Assembly: GCA_040264895.1 (NCBI GenBank)
Contig: JBDQHL010000007.1
Coordinates: 1 to 46,116, forward strand
Reading direction: 5' to 3'
Origin: PGYR01 sp040264895
GTDB taxonomy: Bacteria > Bacteroidota > Ignavibacteria > Kapaibacteriales > UBA2268
DNA length: 46,116 bases
The notes below the pieces were generated by a model that saw only the letters and a list, made by a program, of their open reading frames with translations, had not been told where the DNA came from and made no database searches. Made by a program: the position numbers and the translations under genes. This document shows, piece after piece, positions 32,400-39,953 of this stretch. How positions within the stretch are numbered: the first letter of the stretch is position 1; the number at the start of each line of letters is the position of its first letter.

Positions 32400-34493
32400 T
32401 TACGCTTTTTCTGCTTGCTCTTCTTCGTAAGCTTTGATAATATCATCTTGAACTGACTTTGGAACTTTCTGATATTTCTCAAATTCCATTGTAAATTCAC
32501 CTTTACCTTGAGTTGCTGAACGTAGATCAGTTGAGTAACCAAACATTTCCTTCAACGGAACTTCAGCCTCTACAACTACATAACCAGCATCCATAGTTGT
32601 TGTAACAATCAGACCACGTCTTTGGTTTATCTGACCAATTACCACACCTTGGAATTCTTCTGGACAACTTGTTTCCAATTTCATAATTGGCTCTAAGATT
32701 ACCGGCTTAGCTTTCTTAATAGATTCTCTAATAGCTGCTTTACCAGCAATTTTAAATGCACCGTCAGATGAATCGACCGCGTGAGTCGAACCATCAGTCA
32801 ATGTAGCTTTTATACCAACTACAGGTTGACCAATCAATACACCTTCAGCTAATTGCTCTTGGAAACCTTTGTCAACAGATGGAATATATTCTCTAGGAAT
32901 TGCTCCACCAACAATCTTGTTCTCAAATTCATAAGATTCTTCTGAACTTGCTTCCATAGGTAAAAACTCACCAGCTATTCTTGCATACTGTCCAGAACCA
33001 CCAGATTGCTTCTTATGAGTGTAGTCATAAGCTATTGGCTCACTAATAGCTTCTCTGTATGCAACTTTAGGCTCACCAACTACGATCTCAGTATTAAATT
33101 CTCTCTTGATTCTTTCGATATAAATCTCAAGGTGAAGCTCACCCATACCTTTAATCAAAGTATCACCAGTTTCTTCATCTCTAGAAACTTGGAATGTTGG
33201 ATCTTCTTTTGTAAATCTGTTCAATGCTTTTGAGAAGTTAACTTGACCAGCTTTATCTTTTGGCCTTACTGTCAATTCAATTACTGGGTTAGGAATAAAC
33301 ATTGACTCCATAGAGTATTTCTTAGTTCCATCACCAAATGTATCACCAGATGCACAATCGATACCAAAAGTAGCAACAATATCACCGGCGTGAGCTTCTT
33401 CAATCTCAACCATATCATTAGAGTGCATTCTTACCAATCTAGGTATCTTAAATTTCTTACCAGTACCATTGTTAAAGATGTTCTCTCCTTTTATCATCTT
33501 ACCTTCATATATTCTCATATAAGTAAGCTGACCGAATTGACCATCTTCCAATTTGAATGCTAAAGCTACTAATGGCTTTTCTGCATCAATTTCTAATTTT
33601 ACTTTTTCTTCATCATTATCTAACTCTAGTGCATAGTTGTCTACTTCAGTTGGATCTGGCAAGTAATCTAATACTGCATCCAATAGAGTTTGAACACCTT
33701 GATTTTTAAGAGCAGTACCAACTAACACTGGAGTAATATCCAATGAGATTGTTGCTTTTCTGATAGCAGCTTTGATTTCATCAATACTTACTTCTTCTTC
33801 CATCAAGAATTTTTCAGCAATATTATCATCAAAATCTGCAAGAGCTTCGATCATAGCAGTTCTTTTCTCATTAGCTCTATCTAATTTCTCAGCAGGTATT
33901 TCTTTTTCAACTAAGTTCTCGCCATCATCTCCTTCGAAATAGATAGCTTTCATTTTAACTAGGTCAATAACACCATTAAATTTATCTTCTAACTCAATCT
34001 CAGTTGTAATCTGAACTGGGTTATGCTTTAATTTCTCTTTAAGTTGCTTAGTTACTCTGTCAGGATTAGCACCTGATCTATCACATTTATTTATAAATGC
34101 AACACGAGGGACACCATAACGACGCATTTGTCTATCTACAGTGATTGACTGAGATTGAACACCTGCAACTGAACACAATACTAAAACTGCACCATCTAAT
34201 ACACGAAGTGCACGCTCTACTTCAACAGTAAAGTCAATGTGACCAGGAGTATCAATTACGTTGATAAAGTGACCTTTCCACTCGCAGAACGTTGCTGCTG
34301 ATTGGATAGTAATACCTTTTTCTCTCTCAAGATCCATGTGATCCATAGTGGCACCGACGCCATCTTTACCACGAACCTCAGAGATTTTGTGAATTTTTCC
34401 TGTGTAAAACAATATACGCTCAGACACTGTAGTTTTACCAGAGTCAATGTGAGCTGCTATACCGATGTTGCGAAGTTTGTCAATATTGAACAT
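32400..34493 (-). CDS. fusA: Elongation factor G, EF-G1 (translocase-type) candidate
   Basis: 697 residues, five-domain EF-G. G1 reads NIGIAAHIDSGKTTVSERILFYTG with Ser where most bacterial EF-Gs and the neighbouring paralog have Ala; G3 DTPGHIDF; G4 FINKCDRSGANP. Domain IV keeps YDYTHKKQSGGSGQYARI, needed for translocation, and domain V has EEFQGVVIGQINQRRG and GKGEFTMEFEKYQ, closest in my memory to mitochondrial EF-G1 and spdEFG1. So this copy is the likely translocase although it lies outside the classic str order. It has its own promoter (34578-34609) and a 5' leader with the palindrome CTTTTGCAAAAG at 34524-34535. Confidence 0.95.
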   Translation of the reverse strand: MFNIDKLRNIGIAAHIDSGKTTVSERILFYTGKIHKISEVRGKDGVGATMDHMDLEREKGITIQSAATFCEWKGHFINVIDTPGHIDFTVEVERALRVLDGAVLVLCSVAGVQSQSITVDRQMRRYGVPRVAFINKCDRSGANPDRVTKQLKEKLKHNPVQITTEIELEDKFNGVIDLVKMKAIYFEGDDGENLVEKEIPAEKLDRANEKRTAMIEALADFDDNIAEKFLMEEEVSIDEIKAAIRKATISLDITPVLVGTALKNQGVQTLLDAVLDYLPDPTEVDNYALELDNDEEKVKLEIDAEKPLVALAFKLEDGQFGQLTYMRIYEGKMIKGENIFNNGTGKKFKIPRLVRMHSNDMVEIEEAHAGDIVATFGIDCASGDTFGDGTKKYSMESMFIPNPVIELTVRPKDKAGQVNFSKALNRFTKEDPTFQVSRDEETGDTLIKGMGELHLEIYIERIKREFNTEIVVGEPKVAYREAISEPIAYDYTHKKQSGGSGQYARIAGEFLPMEASSEESYEFENKIVGGAIPREYIPSVDKGFQEQLAEGVLIGQPVVGIKATLTDGSTHAVDSSDGAFKIAGKAAIRESIKKAKPVILEPIMKLETSCPEEFQGVVIGQINQRRGLIVTTTMDAGYVVVEAEVPLKEMFGYSTDLRSATQGKGEFTMEFEKYQKVPKSVQDDIIKAYEEEQAEKA

Positions 34494-34577
34494 TTTTATA
34501 AACCTATGAAATTATATTATTTTCTTTTGCAAAAGCCCAAAACACACTTTTCACTAATTGGGATTTTATATAGATAA

Positions 34578-34609
34578 CAAAATTAAAAAGAAAATATTTA
34601 AAGAGCAAA
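34578..34609 (-). promoter_or_regulatory. Bacteroidota-type promoter for the upstream EF-G gene
   Basis: Minus-strand TTTG (34609-34606), 20-nt spacer, TAATTTTG (34585-34578) matches TAnnTTTG exactly. The -33 box lies inside the murI terminator hairpin. Predicted leader about 75-80 nt. Confidence 0.65.
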
Positions 34610-34624
34610 AAGATTTTACTCTTT
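34600..34624 (-). terminator. Terminator-like hairpin after murI (possibly bidirectional)
   Basis: AAAGAG-C-AAAA (34600-34610), loop AGA, TTTT-A-CTCTTT (34614-34624): ten base pairs with one C/A mismatch. On the plus strand it is followed by at least six T; on the minus strand by TTTAAATATTTTC. AT-rich, so moderately strong at best. Confidence 0.5.
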
Positions 34625-34661
34625 TTTTTTGCTATTTTAAATAATAATTATGGTTTATATC

Positions 34662-35465
34662 TTAGATTGCAACTAATAGTGGTTTTGAACAATTGAAACC
34701 AATTAGTGAGCTGGCTAGTTGACTAAATTCTTCTGATTCCTTAGTTACATAAAAATCAACTTTACCATTTCTATCTACTTTATTACTCAGGTTTAATGAT
34801 TTGATTTTTAGTAGTGTCTCTTCGGCAGTCATTTGCGAAGGGTCGATAATTTTTACATTTGGGGCAAAACTAGAAATTTGTTGTTGTAAGAATTGGTAGT
34901 GAGTGCAACCCAATACCAGTACGTCCATACTCTGATTCAGCATTGGTGATAGATATTCTTTTATTATGTCTTTTGCCCTTGGTGAATCTAATTCGTTATT
35001 TTCAACCAGGCTTACGAATTTTGGTCCAGCCTTTTTTACAATTGTTATCTGCTTAGTTATTGCAGAATCCTCAATCTTTTTCTTGAAATCAATATTTCTC
35101 AATGTTGCTTCTGTAGCAATAACTCCAATAGTATGATTAATTGAAGATTTAATAACAAGTTCTAATATTGGCTTTACTAAGTCCACTAGTTGTATGTTTG
35201 GATATTCGTTTGTAAGCTCTTTTTTTGCAGTGTTTGATGCCGTATTACAAGCGACCACTATTTGCTTTACATCCTTTGAGTTTAGAAATCTAGCACATTT
35301 TAAGGAATATTCTATTATCTCTTCCTTAGACTTAGTACCATAAGGTACATTTTTCGTATCTCCAAGATAAATAAAGTCTTCGTTGGGCATTAGTCTGATA
35401 AGGTGTTTAAGAACTGAAGTTCCTCCTATCCCAGAGTCGAATACACCTATTGGTCTAGAGTCCAA
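34662..35465 (-). CDS. murI: Glutamate racemase
   Basis: 267 residues, standard length. Makes D-glutamate for peptidoglycan. Both catalytic cysteines and their contexts are seen: VVACNTASN (Cys 73) and LGCTHYQFL (Cys 187); the N-terminus PIGVFDSGIGGTSVL and the D-x-PYG loop (YLGDTKNVPYGTKS) are family signatures. The start overlaps the SDR gene stop by 11 nt, so it is the last gene of the minus-strand unit starting near 39.7 kb. Confidence 0.97.
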   Translation of the reverse strand: MDSRPIGVFDSGIGGTSVLKHLIRLMPNEDFIYLGDTKNVPYGTKSKEEIIEYSLKCARFLNSKDVKQIVVACNTASNTAKKELTNEYPNIQLVDLVKPILELVIKSSINHTIGVIATEATLRNIDFKKKIEDSAITKQITIVKKAGPKFVSLVENNELDSPRAKDIIKEYLSPMLNQSMDVLVLGCTHYQFLQQQISSFAPNVKIIDPSQMTAEETLLKIKSLNLSNKVDRNGKVDFYVTKESEEFSQLASSLIGFNCSKPLLVAI

Positions 35466-36222
35466 GTTTACCTCTTATTCTTGCCAGTCTATTGTAGATT
35501 CCACTTGGCAATATTCTAAGTATGTAACCTGAAAGTCTTGTTTGCCATGGGAACGAATAGTTTGTCATACCATTTCCAATTGCTTTGTACATCATTCCTG
35601 CTGCTTTGTTAGCAGACATTATAAATGGCTTTTTGTGATTATTTTGACGAGTCATGTTTGTATCTACAAAACCGGGTTTTATAGTCATAACCCTTACATT
35701 ATGCTTTTCCAGCTCTGTTCGTGCAGCTTCCAAATACACACTAAGAGCAGCTTTAGAACTACAATAGATACCAGAACCTTCAAACCCTCTGTTATCTGCT
35801 AACGAGCTAACAGCAATAAAGTCGCCTTTACCCTTATTAATAAAGTGTGGGAAAAGCACTTTCGCAAAGTTTAGAACTCCAAAATAGTTCACATCCATCA
35901 CCTTATGAGCAAATTCCAAATGAGGTACATCCAATTTACTATTCAAACCAGTTCCAGCATTTAAAATAGCCATATCAATTCCACCAAACTCGCCCTTTGC
36001 AATATCAAAAGCGGCCTTACATTGATTGTATTCAGCTACGTCGCAACTTATATAGTGTATGTGGTTATTATCATTAGAAATCTCTTTTTTTAATGAGTCG
36101 AGTCGCTCATTATTACGTGCAAGCAAGTAGACACTATTCCCATCAGCAGCATAAAGCTTGCTTAATTCCCTGCCAATTCCTTCGGATGCTCCTGTAATCA
36201 GTATTCTTTTCTTTTCAGCTAT
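35455..36222 (-). CDS. Short-chain dehydrogenase/reductase with non-canonical start
   Basis: About 255 residues if translation begins at the ATA at 36222, giving MAEKKRILITGASEGIGREL. The Rossmann glycine motif TGASEGIG (residues 10-17) lies upstream of the first ordinary start codon in frame (TTG 36126), which would delete it. Other SDR elements are intact: NAG (88-90), catalytic Ser 139/140 in VSSLADNRG, YCSSK with Tyr 153 and Lys 157, and KPGFVDTNM. No ATG, GTG or TTG exists between the preceding in-frame stop and the motif. The ATA overlaps the stop codon of the transglycosylase upstream (ATAG), so reinitiation is plausible; CTG six codons later is another option. Substrate unknown. Confidence 0.85.
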   Translation of the reverse strand: MAEKKRILITGASEGIGRELSKLYAADGNSVYLLARNNERLDSLKKEISNDNNHIHYISCDVAEYNQCKAAFDIAKGEFGGIDMAILNAGTGLNSKLDVPHLEFAHKVMDVNYFGVLNFAKVLFPHFINKGKGDFIAVSSLADNRGFEGSGIYCSSKAALSVYLEAARTELEKHNVRVMTIKPGFVDTNMTRQNNHKKPFIMSANKAAGMMYKAIGNGMTNYSFPWQTRLSGYILRILPSGIYNRLARIRGKLGL

Positions 36223-37103
36223 TTTGGCACCTTGATTTTATAATTTTCTCTACCGGGGCTATTTAGCTCTCTCTTGAGTATCCAGGGATTAAGTAATTTC
36301 ACAGTTTTATAATCTGTACCATGTTCGGCAGCCCATTTTGCTAAGTTACTAATTCTATTATCGACGAGAACTTCCTTTGTTTTTGGGTCAGAGTATCCCT
36401 TCAAACTACTTATATCAAAACCGTATTTCTCAGGATTTTGCATTATCTCTTTAATAATCAGAATTCTGAAGTAATATCTAGATGTCTCCTCATTGAGATA
36501 TAAGTCGAAATAATTATTTTTCATTTGAAACTCTACATCATCAGCTATACCATACTTTCCTCTGTTATATGCAGCTATAGCCAATGCCCAAGTTCCAAAT
36601 TTATTATAACCTTCTGCCAGATATTGAATACCAATCATTGTGCTTTTCTCTGGGTGTCGCCTTTCGTCAACATATTTATCAACTCTAAGGCCCATTTCCT
36701 TGGCAGTGGCTGGCATTATCTGCCACAAACCCACGGCTCCGGCACTTGAGCGAGACATATACAGTGCACTCTCTCCAACAGATACGTACTTCAAGTCTTT
36801 CGGTAAGTTTAACCTATCCAAATAGCTGTCATACATAGGAAAGTAGCGTTCGGCTCTTTTCAAGTATAATAGTATTTGCCCAGTCTGTTGCATTAGAAGT
36901 AAGTACTCTCTTTCTGCTATCTCTCTAAGCTCTGGATCTGTCAAATCGACTAATTCATTGCACAAATAAAGTGTGTCAGGTAAATTAGTGTTAGAAACAA
37001 AGGCGTTGTAGTTTATGTAGTTGGAGTCAATAGAATTATCTACTCTATCATCTGATTGAGCAAAAAGAAAGATGCTGAAAAGAAAAAAAAGTAGTATTTG
37101 CAT
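36219..37103 (-). CDS. Lytic transglycosylase (SLT domain, MltD-like without LysM)
   Basis: 294 residues. Signal peptide MQILLFFLFSIFLFAQS, so periplasmic. The SLT lysozyme-like domain (about 95-230) has the catalytic Glu 111 in SVGESAL, then GLWQIMPATAKEMGL, VDERRHPEKSTMIGIQYLAEGYNKFG and ALAIAAYNRG, all standard family-1 motifs. Cleaves peptidoglycan strands to 1,6-anhydro ends. The C-terminus (about 245-294) resembles a degenerate binding repeat rather than a clear LysM. Same domain plan as the large MltD at the right end of the window. Stop codon overlaps the presumed SDR start; 3 nt gap from the ATPase upstream. Confidence 0.9.
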   Translation of the reverse strand: MQILLFFLFSIFLFAQSDDRVDNSIDSNYINYNAFVSNTNLPDTLYLCNELVDLTDPELREIAEREYLLLMQQTGQILLYLKRAERYFPMYDSYLDRLNLPKDLKYVSVGESALYMSRSSAGAVGLWQIMPATAKEMGLRVDKYVDERRHPEKSTMIGIQYLAEGYNKFGTWALAIAAYNRGKYGIADDVEFQMKNNYFDLYLNEETSRYYFRILIIKEIMQNPEKYGFDISSLKGYSDPKTKEVLVDNRISNLAKWAAEHGTDYKTVKLLNPWILKRELNSPGRENYKIKVPK

Positions 37104-37106
37104 GGT

Positions 37107-37709
37107 TTATAGTTCTATGTAATTGTTGCACCAATCTATTTCATGTTGTTCATTGGTTGCTATTACTACTAATTTACCATTGTTTTTCAAATTTTCAATT
37201 TCTTTTGATAAAGTTTCGATTCCAAATTTATCTAAATTGGAAGATGGTTCATCAAGGAAGTAAGCTTGCTGAGCTCCAATTAAGTTAATTATTATCTTAA
37301 CTCGCTGTTTCATCCCAGAAGAAAAGTTTTTGATTGGAATATCTACTTTGTGGTTCAAGTCGAATTTTGACAGGTATTTATCAAATTCTGATTTATCTAA
37401 CTTTTCATTTCTAAGTTTACAAACTAGATCAAAAATTTCATTAGGTGTGTAGTCTTCATACAGATTATAATAAGGAGCAATATAACAGAATCGTTCTAAT
37501 TTAGTTTCATCATCATCTACAGAGTAAGACACATTTCCTGAGGTAGGTTCCGAAAGTCCAGCAATTATCTTAAGTAATGTTGATTTACCTGAACCATTTC
37601 TTCCTTTTATTGCAGTTGCAGTACCTGGCTCAAGCGTATTGCTTATTCCATCTACTACATTTTCTATATGGTCAAACGTTTTTGTGATATTGTCTAGTTT
37701 GATAATCAT
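37107..37709 (-). CDS. ABC ATPase, CcmA-like, without a permease nearby
   Basis: 200 residues. Walker A GRNGSGKST (36-44), signature FSSGMKQRV (129-137), Walker B QAYFLDEPSSNLD (148-160). Two usual elements are altered: no Gln in the Q-loop (IAPYYNLYEDYTP) and Asn instead of the switch His (VVIATNEQHE). That combination is what I recall from CcmA-like ATPases of Bacteroidota. No ccmB/ccmC or other membrane partner is present; it is squeezed between the T9SS protease and the transglycosylase with gaps of 2-3 nt. Confidence 0.82.
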   Translation of the reverse strand: MIIKLDNITKTFDHIENVVDGISNTLEPGTATAIKGRNGSGKSTLLKIIAGLSEPTSGNVSYSVDDDETKLERFCYIAPYYNLYEDYTPNEIFDLVCKLRNEKLDKSEFDKYLSKFDLNHKVDIPIKNFSSGMKQRVKIIINLIGAQQAYFLDEPSSNLDKFGIETLSKEIENLKNNGKLVVIATNEQHEIDWCNNYIEL

Positions 37710-37711
37710 AA

Positions 37712-39268
37712 TTACTGTACTACAAATTTACCTAGCTTTATATTACCTTCTGACTCAGTTTTATAAATATATACACCTGATGAAAGCTGTGTCATATCGA
37801 AATTATCTAACTTTATCACATATTTATTTTCAAAATTAAATGGATTTCCAAAACCATTAGCTACTAATCTCATATTGACAGTATAAATTTCATAATTAGT
37901 TATTCCAGTTTTACCTGCAGGTATAGGCAAATACATTTCTTTATCACTATCCTTAAAGTAAGGGTTTGGAAATGCTTCTACGAATTCTCTGCCAATTAAT
38001 TCGATAAAGTTGTAACAGAAAAGTGTATCAGAACCTGTCTTATAGGACAGGTTAATATTCTCGAAATTATCAGAGTATATGTTCTTATCAGCTACTTGTA
38101 ATTCTCCATTTGCTAAAACAGTTCTGTTTCTGATTCCGTTTTCAATATCTGTATTAATTATCATGGCAACTAAAGTATCCGAATCTCCATTATCTTTGTC
38201 GGCAATGATAAGGTTTGGACAAAAAGTAAATGGGATTAACTCTTCATTTATACTTTCTTCAAAACCATTAAAACTAATAGTTCTAGCCAAATTAATATTT
38301 GGCAAATCCTCTGCAAATCTGAATCCATATCCCTCAATGGCATTATCACCAGTTCTAAACATCCATTCAGTGAAATCACAGAAACTGTCATTTAATGACT
38401 TCCCTTTTGCAGTCAGGGCTCTGTCTAAAGATTCTGTATCATTCTCATTTCTTCCAATACCCAGCCATGTATCCAGCAATATACCATCTCCAAATGTTTC
38501 ATAAACATAATGGAAAAATATTGACATCCCATAACCATCACTTGGGTTAATAGAATTAGACATTGACATAGTACTAGGAGAGTCAAACCATTCGGCTGCC
38601 CAATCAATATAATCCTTAATTTCTGGAAAGAATCTATACTCCATATAAGTAGCAGTCATTTCACCCATAACTCTGAAATCAGCAGTTGTAATCTGAAATT
38701 GAATTGAGTGAAAGAATTCATGGAATAGCGTAATTTTTAATCCATCAATTCCAGTTGTGTTATACTTGTTATCTTCATTACTAAAGTTATTATCTATAAC
38801 AATAAATGAAGTATTAACAACTTTGTTTTCAGGTGTTATAACTGCCCCCTCTGGCCTAGCCCCACCATAGTAAGGTGAGTTTGACAATTCTTTAATATAC
38901 ACATCATACATTTGAGTGCCACCAGCATTGGCGTCATAGTCTTCAAATTCAAAACCTAGTAATTCAACTTCTGAATAATATGCTAAATCAATATAATATA
39001 GAGTAGAATCTATATAGTCAGGAATGTTATTGTTATTATTATCAATAGGTGATACGGCATTGAAACCACTTATATCGTAGTGTACGGCAAATTTCTCAGA
39101 TTCAGACACGACAGTGAACTGCATATCTTCTCTGACAAAAATATCGTTTTGAACCATACTTTCTTTCGAGTGATATGCTTGAAATGTATGCGGGAAATCA
39201 CACTTCTGAGCTAAAGTGAAGCTGTAGCCCATAAGAAATATTATTATGGTTATGAATCTCGTAGGCAT
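37712..39268 (-). CDS. Secreted zinc metalloprotease-like protein with T9SS C-terminal sorting domain
   Basis: 518 residues. Signal peptide MPTRFITIIIFLMGYSFTLAQ. A Ca-binding-like loop DNNNNNIPDYID (76-87) precedes a domain with TLFHEFFHSIQ, a HExxH zinc motif (183-187), and GEMTATYMEY about 15 residues later, where a third ligand Glu could lie (203 or 210). This layout resembles the MXAN_6640-type putative metalloproteases. The last 80 residues are a type A Por sorting domain: AFPNPYFKDSD, NYEIYTVNMRLV, QLSSGVYIYKTESEGNIKLGKFVVQ. So it is exported by the type IX system and attached to or released from the surface. Proteolytic activity is inferred, not shown. Confidence 0.85.
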   Translation of the reverse strand: MPTRFITIIIFLMGYSFTLAQKCDFPHTFQAYHSKESMVQNDIFVREDMQFTVVSESEKFAVHYDISGFNAVSPIDNNNNNIPDYIDSTLYYIDLAYYSEVELLGFEFEDYDANAGGTQMYDVYIKELSNSPYYGGARPEGAVITPENKVVNTSFIVIDNNFSNEDNKYNTTGIDGLKITLFHEFFHSIQFQITTADFRVMGEMTATYMEYRFFPEIKDYIDWAAEWFDSPSTMSMSNSINPSDGYGMSIFFHYVYETFGDGILLDTWLGIGRNENDTESLDRALTAKGKSLNDSFCDFTEWMFRTGDNAIEGYGFRFAEDLPNINLARTISFNGFEESINEELIPFTFCPNLIIADKDNGDSDTLVAMIINTDIENGIRNRTVLANGELQVADKNIYSDNFENINLSYKTGSDTLFCYNFIELIGREFVEAFPNPYFKDSDKEMYLPIPAGKTGITNYEIYTVNMRLVANGFGNPFNFENKYVIKLDNFDMTQLSSGVYIYKTESEGNIKLGKFVVQ

Positions 39269-39311
39269 AGTGTAAATTGTATAATAAGTTAGATTAGAAA
39301 TGTTAAATAGC

Positions 39312-39734
39312 TTAACGGAAAAGCTCTTTAATCATTCCCCAAGTTCTTTTTACAGAACTGATGTTGTGGCTTACAGTAATTTCCTTAGAGTCACTAGAAG
39401 TGCCATCCTTGTAAATTACTTTTACTTTGTACTTTAAATCTATCTTCTCTTGTACCTGAGGTTGCTTTGCACTGTTCTTAATAAATGCTTCTACATCTAT
39501 GTATTTGTATGTAGAGTTATTTCCTTTGGCGTCTTTTTCAGCAATCCTGGTAAATACACCATGATTAGAACGATACAACTCATAAGAATCAATGTTGTTT
39601 TCAGTACCTAATATCCACTCAACCATTACATTATCTCCTTCTGGCCTTGCATCCAACCTAGAAAAGTCAAGAGTGCTAGCCAACAGCAAGGTTGCTGAAA
39701 GGGTAAAAAATAATATAATTATTGATTTTCTCAT
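39312..39734 (-). CDS. Small secreted protein with fibronectin-III-like domain
   Basis: 140 residues, signal peptide MRKSIIILFFTLSATLLLAS. The rest is one FN3-like sandwich: DNVMVEWILGTENNIDSYELYRSNHGVFTRI ... YKYIDVEAF ... LKYKVKVIYKDGTSSDSKEITV, the pattern used in Bacteroidota surface proteins next to T9SS signals, here without a sorting domain. It ends in a basic tail (SVKRTWGMIKELFR). First gene of the minus-strand unit leading to murI; 43 nt ahead of the protease. Confidence 0.72.
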   Translation of the reverse strand: MRKSIIILFFTLSATLLLASTLDFSRLDARPEGDNVMVEWILGTENNIDSYELYRSNHGVFTRIAEKDAKGNNSTYKYIDVEAFIKNSAKQPQVQEKIDLKYKVKVIYKDGTSSDSKEITVSHNISSVKRTWGMIKELFR

Positions 39735-39811
39735 CTGACTAATTTAATAAATATTTTTTAAATTTAAAATCATTACTATCTATATTACAATATAAGCAGA
39801 TAATAGTTACA

Positions 39812-39845
39812 CAAATATACATTCTAAATATTTATTTAATGCAAA
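39812..39845 (-). promoter_or_regulatory. Possible promoter for the 39.7-to-34.7 kb minus-strand unit
   Basis: Minus-strand TATATTTG (39819-39812) matches TAnnTTTG, with TTTG (39845-39842) 22 nt upstream, a slightly long spacer. The whole 219-nt gap 39735-39953 is very AT-rich and serves two divergent genes; no clear promoter was found for the plus-strand rarA. Confidence 0.4.
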
Positions 39846-39953
39846 TGTAATGTTAATTTTGTGTTCAGATTTGTTAGCAATATTCAAATACCTTGACTAA
39901 TTTTTGCACTTGTTTACCACAAATAATAATATAGTTTGTAATTTGAAATCAGA

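Noticed and set aside
39860..39953. Promoter for rarA at TATAGTTTG (about 39933)
   Set aside because: The spacing inside the -7 box does not match TAnnTTTG and the upstream TTG distance is off; too weak to list.
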